Shown here one piece after another: positions 8,001 to 11,519 of a stretch of 11,519 nucleotides of DNA. Numbering within the stretch: position 1 is the first letter of the stretch; every line of letters begins with the position of its first letter. Origin of the DNA: Terriglobales bacterium (GTDB taxonomy: Bacteria > Acidobacteriota > Terriglobia > Terriglobales > Gp1-AA117); the NCBI GenBank assembly GCA_030150795.1, contig JASLFF010000192.1, forward strand, positions 1 to 11,519, written 5' to 3'. The notes beneath the pieces are model-generated. The model had not been told where the DNA came from, searched no databases, and saw only the letters and a program-made list of their open reading frames with translations. A program made the position numbers and the translations under genes.

Positions 8001-9743
8001 CTGTTTGGCGATGGCTCCAACAACCTCCTTACGTTCTCAGTCGCTCCCGGTGGGCCAGTGCAGACAAATAGTTTCGCCGGCGTTCTAGGGTTTGGAAAAA
8101 TCCATTTCAATAGCACCACGCAACGTGTGTATTCGGAAGGCGGCCAGGTTGTTAACCCGTCCACAGGTGCACCCTCCGGAATTTTCCAGATCTCCGGGCC
8201 CATGGTGCCTGACGCTGCCACGAACACGGCTTACTTCGCCAGCCAGCAAACTGGCGCAACCGTAATCAAGTCTTTTGATCTTACCCACTTCACTCCCGTG
8301 AGCTCGATTACAGTTCCGGGCGTCAGCGGCACCGTGGAACGGCTCCTTCGCTGGGGAAATAACGGCTTGGCATTCAACACCAGTGGAGGACAGATCGTAC
8401 TGATTGGCGGTAATCTGCCAGTTGCGCCTCCTTTCCCTGCAGCCACACCGATTCCTACGCCCGCGCCTACACCTGCTCCAACAGCGCAAACGCCGGCCAT
8501 CGCGTCCTTGAATCCAGGGTCTGCGAGCGCAGGCGGACCCGCATTGAGCATTACGGTAAACGGAACCAACTTTATAGCCACGTCCACGGTCAGGCTCAAC
8601 GGCTCCGCGCGGACAACGACATTTATTTCGCCCACGCAGCTCATCGCAGCGATCAGCGCGTCCGACATTGCGAGCGCTGGAACATCCATCATCACGGTGG
8701 ACAACGGGGCCGCCAATGGAGGCAGCTCTGCCGGTTCGACCTTCTTTGTCGGCACAACAGCCGGAACAACACCGGCAGGAGCGAGCTTCGCAGTCGAGAC
8801 GCTCAGCCAGGCCGCCAATGACCTGCTGTTTGATCCCATCAACCAGGTATTTTTTGTCTCAGTGCCGAGCACCTCTGCAGTGCACGGAAATACCGTGACG
8901 GCGCTTGATCTCTCCGGAAAAGCCATCTCCTCGCAGTTCGCGGGCAGCGAGCCGCAGATACTGGCGCTGGCCGGCGACAGCTCATTCATCTATGTGGGTA
9001 ACAAAGCTTCCGCTAACGTGCAGCGGGTGGCATTGCCCGCCATGACCACCGATGTGAGCTATTCGGTTGGCAATGATCCGTTTTTCGGGCCCTTCTTCCC
9101 GCTGGACATTGAAGTTGCGCCCGGCGCGCCGCATACCGCTGCTGTCACCATCGGCGGCAATGGTTTTCCTCCTGCCCGAGGCGGACTGGCCATCTTTGAT
9201 GACAGTACGGAAAGGCCTACGGTGGCTTCCGGAATCAACTTCTTCGACACAGTGCAGTGGGGAACTGACGCCTCCACATTATTGGCGGCAACGAACTCCA
9301 CCACGTCGTTCGACTTCTTTACTCTTGCCGTCAACGCTGCCGGCGTGACGCTAACCCATGATTTCCCCGGCACGTTCACCAGTTCGACAAGACGGATCCA
9401 TTTTGAACCGTCAAAAAACCTGGTGTATGCCGACAACGGCCAGATCATCAATCCGGCAACGGGCGCCGTTACGGGAAGCTTCCTCACGCCTACCTTCTTC
9501 AATGGGAATCTGATGGTGACCGATGCCGCCGCTAACCGCGCCTACTTCCTGACACAGTCGTTCGGTTCCGCCACGGTCACGTTGCAATCCTTCAATCTCA
9601 CTACGCTTGCGCTGGTTGACTCCACGACTATCAACAACGTCAATGGCAACATCGGACGGCTGGTGCGCTGGGGACAGAATGGCCTTGCATTCAACACTTC
9701 AGGAGGACAGGTCTTTCTGGTGGCGGGAACGTTTGTACACTGA
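2019..9743 (+). CDS. Giant repeat-built surface lipoprotein: three Cys beta modules plus five TIG/beta-propeller units
   Basis: A 2574-aa secreted protein of unknown function. Residues 1-28 are a lipoprotein signal peptide: MRRQ, a hydrophobic core, and lipobox FIGC with the acylated Cys28. The next residue is Gly, which in Lol-sorting terms fits outer-membrane placement. Residues 29-96 are an Ala/Thr/Ser/Pro-rich tether. Residues 97-218, 228-345 and 355-466 are three related beta modules opening TPCR..DTR and closing D(I/V)(N/S)GYF. From 471 come five units of about 420 residues, each an IPT/TIG Ig-like domain (about 90 aa) and a roughly 320-aa region resembling YncE/YVTN-type beta-propellers (DP...(V/I)YA, GSNPDLLALSDD, IFDDATPRP, RWGQNGLAF). 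Pro/Thr linkers separate them at about 872-894, 1292-1315, 1720-1740 and 2137-2159. There is no C-terminal membrane segment, LPXTG or sorting tail; the chain stops at the end of the fifth propeller. Catalytic motifs are not evident. Adhesion or matrix binding is a guess from the architecture. It appears monocistronic, with its own promoter and an IS directly downstream. Confidence 0.93.
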   Translation: MRRQLSIWTSGTLSLICLSLIVFSFIGCGGVVGGTAKPTSTSLARTAATSTPIPSPSATATPASIALTPAAVSLNDDMGSRAFAPLIGDAALTGLSFVPVTPCRIADTRNPSGAFGGPFLKGNAAARAFAIPSSACGIPNTAQAYSLNMTVVPHGPLGFLTAFPCGQAQPLASNLNSVDGRTKAVASILPAGTNGAACFFASNDTDLVLDINGYFVPDTDATAMSFYPMTPCRLVDTRLAAAALGGPSLIAGQARTFPLLSSSCNIPATARAYSLNYTAVPQGPLGFLTTWPAGQTQPLVSTLNAVTGAVTANAAIVPAGTNGDISVFVSHPSDLVIDVNGYFAPPGTGGLSLHNLTPCRVLDTRNPAGSQPFNGAKDLNVGAASCGALASAQSYVVNATVVPPGPLGFVTLWPQGSTQPLASTLNAIDGAVTSNMAIVPTGNGSISIFGSNPTHLVMDISGYFISKPTGPPPTIVQMTPGSAVAGSAAFTMTVTGTNFVPGSAVQFNGSTRTTTFISSTQLQAPITSADVASVGMAHVAVVNPQANGGISAVSTFLVGSAGGPGFAVAVVNQQAQRLLYDPSRQVIYASVPSSATTNPNTITVLDVNTLAITSSPSGSNPNVLAISDDGQFLYAGLNGFVERFTLPALTPDISYPLGSDFLGHPHVALDVQVAPGAPHTTAVTIGSVSFSPSLDGPLTIFDDATPRPVVPASNQLCDSLQWGADATTLFCSSTQFTSDLYLMAVDANGVSIKKDVQSANVNRIHRDPGTNVLYGDNGNSVDNSGLPVGNFNTFGAMAPDSGLNKAFFLDFSNSIHSYNLRHFTPITTINIPGINGFTGNQLIRWGQNGLAFTTSGGQIILVAGNFLDPIAVPAPTPVVVPTPAPTPTPTAQTPTIASLSPGGAIAGGPSFTITVNGTNFLSNSVVQFNSVALATTFVSSTQLQATVPAGEITFAGVAQVVVANPPASGGNSASSSFLIGTTQISGNTVAVFNQPAKDIVFDPLRQVLYLTVPATAANGNSIDVFDLATGTVIGSQFAGSNPDLLAISDDNQFLYSSLDGAAGVQRFNLSGILPDLEFSVGGGSFLGEQVALDVQPAPGQPHTVAVSTTNGGGITLFDDATPRPTSFANFSNSLGSLQWSPDATQLFAGGSDLVELSVSPSGVTQNKTFSGLFGSGRRIHFDSATAAIYSDGGRIADPVTGSLVGTFTTPGQQGFSLPLLVPDSALNAAFSLNGATLNVFNLRQFTAAGSITVPFLAGTPQRLLRWGKNGLAWNTDAGQLVLLAGPLISQLPNNPPTPVPLPTPAPTPAPTGSTPQIALLSPSFAVAGGAAFTLTVNGVNFDPAAVVQLNGTSRTTTFISSTQLQAAISASDITSPGVSTITVANPPANGGTSAGLTLFVGTSPGTSTTGAGFAVTVFNQPANDIIFDPVSNVILFSSPGSDAVHGNTISALDLASENIISSLFAGSEPNILALSSDNQFLYSGIDGAASVQRVNLPAMTKDLAFSLGIGFNGVNTARELQVAPALPHTVAISEGSQFQTGSTEIFDDAAARPNTTFNVSSIQWGSDATALFALQSFGGGNLITYTVDANGLTQAQNFTGVVGNGPEIHFDATTKAMYSDDGHIADTTTGLPLGNFNASGSMVSDRTLNKAFFLRQPTAGSVTIDSYVLNRLTAAGSINITGINGTPKRLIRWGQNGLAFNTTGGQLVLVGGNFLDSTSPAIPPSPTLPTPAPTPAPNAPVITALNPASAIAGGAPFTLTVTGSSFDPAAQVQFNGSARTTTFVSSTQVQAAITSGDIALIGANSVTVVNPVASGGASAAFTFFTGTAQVNGVSIAVLNKPSKDIAYDPARQLIYATTANSDPNGNSVAVLDLSTASFIGSQFAGSNPDLLALSDDSQFLYAGIDGTSSVQRFTLASFGSPDIRYSVPQTPFGGLAAAVDLQVAPGAPHTTAVVPGTPNSGPFGQSFSIFDDATPRATTGPAVSSLAWGPDDSSLFGDGSNNLLTFSVAPGGPVQTNSFAGVLGFGKIHFNSTTQRVYSEGGQVVNPSTGAPSGIFQISGPMVPDAATNTAYFASQQTGATVIKSFDLTHFTPVSSITVPGVSGTVERLLRWGNNGLAFNTSGGQIVLIGGNLPVAPPFPAATPIPTPAPTPAPTAQTPAIASLNPGSASAGGPALSITVNGTNFIATSTVRLNGSARTTTFISPTQLIAAISASDIASAGTSIITVDNGAANGGSSAGSTFFVGTTAGTTPAGASFAVETLSQAANDLLFDPINQVFFVSVPSTSAVHGNTVTALDLSGKAISSQFAGSEPQILALAGDSSFIYVGNKASANVQRVALPAMTTDVSYSVGNDPFFGPFFPLDIEVAPGAPHTAAVTIGGNGFPPARGGLAIFDDSTERPTVASGINFFDTVQWGTDASTLLAATNSTTSFDFFTLAVNAAGVTLTHDFPGTFTSSTRRIHFEPSKNLVYADNGQIINPATGAVTGSFLTPTFFNGNLMVTDAAANRAYFLTQSFGSATVTLQSFNLTTLALVDSTTINNVNGNIGRLVRWGQNGLAFNTSGGQVFLVAGTFVH
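2307..3416 (+). repeat. Three tandem coding modules of about 120 residues with paired cysteines
   Basis: Protein-level tandem repeat, residues 97-218, 228-345 and 355-466. Each begins TPCR(I/L/V)..DTR, has a second conserved Cys in (S/A)SxCxIP or SCGAL about 32-36 residues later, then VP.GPLGF(L/V)T, QPL(A/V)S.LN, (I/V)(L/V)PAGTNG or IVPTGNGS, and ends (L/V)V.D(I/V).GYF. The two shared cysteines (Cys103, Cys232 and Cys359 are the first of each pair) could form a disulfide in the periplasm or outside the cell. Module 1 has two extra cysteines. Similar beta modules occur many times in acidobacterial and, in a divergent form, actinobacterial secreted proteins; I cannot name a Pfam family with certainty. 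Confidence 0.85.
3441..9740 (+). repeat. Five tandem TIG-plus-propeller coding units of about 420 codons
   Basis: Measured from the conserved Ile that opens each TIG domain (residues 475, 896, 1317, 1742, 2161), the units are 421, 421, 425, 419 and 414 codons long: bases 3441-4703, 4704-5966, 5967-7241, 7242-8498 and 8499-9740. Shared landmarks in order are the TIG core (FT.TV.G..F....VQFNG), TTTF(I/V)S.TQ(L/V), GG.SA...F..G, FDP...V(I/L)(Y/F), DL...I.S..AGS(N/E)P..LA, IFDDATPRP, QWG.DA..LF, IHF(D/E)....(V/M)Y(A/S)(D/E).G, G.F...G.M..D...N.A(Y/F)F, and the closing (L/V)(I/L/V)RWG.NGLAF.T..GQ. The first four units end in a Pro/Thr linker; the fifth has none. Bases have diverged much more than the protein, so this is not a recent DNA duplication. 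Confidence 0.88.
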
Positions 9744-9835
9744 GGAGAGCAATGGAAGAGGGCTCGGATCAGTAGGTGAGGGGAAGTCTGGAGCCTTGCC
9801 GCGGAAATCAGTTTCCTTGTTTCGCCGGAACCTAG
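9744..9835. other. Short spacer between the lipoprotein gene and the insertion sequence
   Basis: These 92 bases hold no gene. A seven-codon frame at 9752 (after GGAGAGCA) is too short to call. A 5-bp hairpin, GGAAA-TCAG-TTTCC (9803-9816), followed by TTGTTT, could be a weak terminator for the lipoprotein gene. The stem is short, so the terminator role is tentative. Confidence 0.35.
9803..9822 (+). terminator. Weak candidate terminator of the lipoprotein gene
   Basis: Perfect 5-bp stem with a 4-base loop (GGAAA, TCAG, TTTCC) followed by a T-rich run broken by one G. It is in the right place, 60 bases after the stop codon and before the IS, but the stem is AT-rich and short. Confidence 0.25.
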
Positions 9836-9852
9836 CCCAGATTTCTCACAAA
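9836..9852. repeat. Left terminal inverted repeat of the IS
   Basis: CCCAGATTTCTCACAAA; pairs with the reverse complement of 11503-11519 with a single mismatch at the fourth base. It lies beyond the 3' end of the transposase gene. Confidence 0.88.
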
Positions 9853-10045
9853 CCCTAGGTCGTCGATAGCTCGGATGATTCTCGCTGGCGATGGTTCTGC
9901 GGAAGGGTTGCAATTAGGATAAAACAGGTCCAGAGGAAGCAAATGGAATTCCTCAATGCCTCATCCAAGTGCCGCGGAAAGAGGTTGCTAAACAAAGATC
10001 TCGCGGGTTGGCTTCAGGGCGCGGAGTTTTCCGTTCACGGCAGTT

Positions 10046-11422
10046 TCAAACGGGTAAGGATGTGTCCTGGAGACGCAGGTAGATGCGCCGAAACAAGTCT
10101 TGGTCAGGATAGCCGCTGGCCAGCAACAGGTGAATGCGGCGTACGCTGATGCGAATCAGAGCGCCGATCTTGAGTAGCTTCAGGCGCACGGTGCCACATT
10201 GCGCTTGCGCCAGCTCGGTTCCTTCCAGTCCCAAGCGTCGTAGCCCTTGCAGCAGGACATAGGCCAGGGCGGAGAAGTAGATACGCAGTTGGTTGGCACG
10301 GAAGCTTTCTGCGCTCACGCGACTGGCGAACAAAGAAAATTGTTCTTTGATGCGATTCTCCATGTCGCCGCGGGCGCAGTACAGTTCCTCATACAAGTTC
10401 TGGGCCGGCCAGGATTCGCTCTCCAGCGAAGTCACCACAAAGCGCGGATTTTCCTTGTCGTCCAGATACTCGGCCTTGGCCACCACACGACGCTGCCGAC
10501 TCCAACTGCCGCTGACGGTCTGATAGAGAAACTCGGTAAACACGCGCGCCGGATGGCCTTTCTCTTTGGCTTGAACCGTAGCTTCGTCCATCTGCGGTGC
10601 GATGATTTCCCGCAGCTTCGCGTTACGGGCAAACCCCAACACATACCGCATCTTGGGCTGTTGTTCACACCAACTCATCAGTTCCTCCCGGCAAAACCCG
10701 GAATCGGCGCGCACGATGATCCACGTCTCGGGCCAGCGCTGGCGAATCAGGCCCACGATCCGCTGCAACTCCTCCTTACACCCAGCCGCAGCGTCCTGAT
10801 TGGCCTGACGTAACCGTACCCCCAGCAGATGCGGGCCACAGAAGATGTACAGCGGCAGATAGCAATAGTTGTCGTAGTAGCCATGAAAAAACCTTCCTTC
10901 TTGATACCCATGCAGCGCCACATCGGTTACGTCCAGATCCAGTACCATCCGCTCCGGGGCTTGCTCATGCGCTTCCAGAAACACATCCACCAGCAACTGA
11001 TCGATGGCGGCTTGGTCATAGAGGATTTTCTTGTAGCGGTTCGGCTTCTCTCCGCCTAATTCCAACCGGTTGAGGGTGCTTTTGCCCGCCAGCGGCTCTT
11101 GTCCGATCTCCTCTTTCTCCGCCAACAAGGCCAGTAGAGGATCATGCCGCAGCTGTTCATGGTCGTTGAGGTCTTCGTATCCCAACACCAAGCCGTACAC
11201 CCGCTGACAGACCATCTCCGGCAACCTATGGACGACATACCGAGGGTCACGTCCATCCTGAAAGCAACCGGCGAAACGCTTCAGTAAGTTCAGCCGCCGA
11301 TCGGCTTCGCGCAGCAGCAAGGCTCCGCCATCGGAGCTGATGGTACCCCCGGCAAAATCGCCCTTCACTTCCCGGGAAAAATGACGTGCAAAACCGAAGC
11401 TGACTTGATTACACTCTGTCAT
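10046..11422 (-). CDS. IS1380-family DDE transposase
   Basis: A 458-aa RNase H-like DDE transposase that would cut and join the ends of the surrounding element. It starts MTECNQVSFGF and has the family N-terminal block GGTISSDGGALLLREADRR (about 26-43). Likely catalytic residues are an Asp in LDLDVTD (161-167, probably Asp164), Asp240 in RADSGF, and Glu355 in YCARGDMENRIKE (348-360), where the Tyr, Arg and Glu spacing matches the IS4-type YREK pattern. It also has the IS1380-like GYEDLNDHEQLRHDP block (81-95). No stops or frameshifts. The open frame extends to a GTG at 11470, but I prefer the ATG at 11422: the family usually begins M-x-E-x-x-Q before this block, and AGGAG lies upstream at 11437-11441, although its 14-base spacing is long. 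The gene faces away from the right end of the IS. Confidence 0.93.
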   Translation of the reverse strand: MTECNQVSFGFARHFSREVKGDFAGGTISSDGGALLLREADRRLNLLKRFAGCFQDGRDPRYVVHRLPEMVCQRVYGLVLGYEDLNDHEQLRHDPLLALLAEKEEIGQEPLAGKSTLNRLELGGEKPNRYKKILYDQAAIDQLLVDVFLEAHEQAPERMVLDLDVTDVALHGYQEGRFFHGYYDNYCYLPLYIFCGPHLLGVRLRQANQDAAAGCKEELQRIVGLIRQRWPETWIIVRADSGFCREELMSWCEQQPKMRYVLGFARNAKLREIIAPQMDEATVQAKEKGHPARVFTEFLYQTVSGSWSRQRRVVAKAEYLDDKENPRFVVTSLESESWPAQNLYEELYCARGDMENRIKEQFSLFASRVSAESFRANQLRIYFSALAYVLLQGLRRLGLEGTELAQAQCGTVRLKLLKIGALIRISVRRIHLLLASGYPDQDLFRRIYLRLQDTSLPV

Positions 11423-11474
11423 AGAAAAGCCGTTGTCTCCTCTGGCGCTAAATGATCCTGAACAAATCACTTAT

Positions 11475-11494
11475 GCCATGAACAATGGCTTTTT
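11475..11494 (+). other. Hairpin with T-run just inside the right end of the IS
   Basis: GCCAT-GAACA-ATGGC (11475-11489) followed by TTTTT (11490-11494). On the plus strand this has the form of a small intrinsic terminator directed outward across the right IS end. On the minus strand the same stem lies in the leader region upstream of the transposase start. Either terminator or leader-hairpin function is possible. The stem is only 5 bp. Confidence 0.35.
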
Positions 11495-11502
11495 CCTATT
11501 TA

Positions 11503-11519
11503 TTTGTGAGAAATCCGGG
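11503..11519. repeat. Right terminal inverted repeat of the IS
   Basis: Reverse complement reads CCCGGATTTCTCACAAA, matching 9836-9852 at 16 of 17 positions. It occupies the last 17 bases of the window, so no flanking DNA is visible on this side. Confidence 0.87.

Larger units (their letters stand above)
9836..11519 (-). mobile_element. Complete IS1380-family insertion sequence, 1684 bp
   Basis: The element is bounded by 17-bp terminal inverted repeats, CCCAGATTTCTCACAAA at 9836-9852 and CCCGGATTTCTCACAAA read inward from 11519, identical at 16 of 17 positions. It carries one transposase gene on the minus strand. Length, CC-starting ends, repeat size and transposase type all fit the IS1380 family. 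The left flank is CTAG (9832-9835); IS1380 elements usually duplicate 4 bp of target, but the right flank lies outside the window, so this cannot be verified. Bases 9853-10045, between the left repeat and the transposase stop, carry no supported gene. The lipoprotein gene ends before the IS and is not interrupted. The intact transposase and nearly identical ends suggest a recently active copy. Confidence 0.88.

Noticed and set aside
10247..10813. 188-codon plus-strand frame inside the IS
   Set aside because: It is antisense to the intact transposase, which has full DDE motifs; the frame has no recognisable domain.
1..11519. CRISPR array or direct DNA repeats with spacers
   Set aside because: No short identical DNA repeat at regular spacing was seen; the only regular repeats are the diverged protein-coding units.

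Overview
The window looks like a chromosomal piece from an acidobacterium (Acidobacteriota). The main reason is the very large secreted lipoprotein at 2019-9743. Its N-terminal 'TPCR..DTR...GYF' modules, followed by IPT/TIG-plus-propeller units joined by Pro-Thr linkers, are a style I associate with soil acidobacteria. This placement is inference from protein style, not a database match. There is no CRISPR array, tRNA or rRNA gene.

Layout. (1) 1-268, minus: the N-terminal 89 codons of the Hsp90 chaperone gene htpG, cut by the window edge. (2) 423-1235, minus: a complete SpoU/SPOUT-class 23S rRNA 2'-O-methyltransferase that resembles the thiostrepton-resistance enzymes (Tsr/TsnR). It lies upstream of htpG on the same strand, with a 154-bp gap that holds its own htpG ribosome binding site. 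(3) 1236-2018: a 783-bp divergent intergenic region with a -10 box for the methyltransferase, an unexplained stretch on the minus strand that may be a decayed small gene, and a good sigma70-type promoter facing the large gene. (4) 2019-9743, plus: one uninterrupted 2574-codon gene. Its product has a lipoprotein signal peptide, three Cys-containing beta modules of about 120 residues, then five tandem units of about 420 residues, each a TIG domain plus a predicted beta-propeller, separated by four Pro/Thr linkers. (5) 9836-11519: an apparently complete IS1380-family insertion sequence. It has 17-bp terminal inverted repeats that match at 16 of 17 positions and an intact 458-aa transposase on the minus strand. 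The window ends on the last base of the right inverted repeat.

The genes do not form one pathway. htpG and the methyltransferase may be co-directional neighbours or a loose transcription unit. The large lipoprotein is a monocistronic surface protein. The IS lies 92 bp downstream of its stop codon and does not break it. I did not find a convincing new multi-gene system. The most notable items are the giant repeat lipoprotein, whose units alternate in type and look mosaic, and the antibiotic-resistance-type rRNA methyltransferase.
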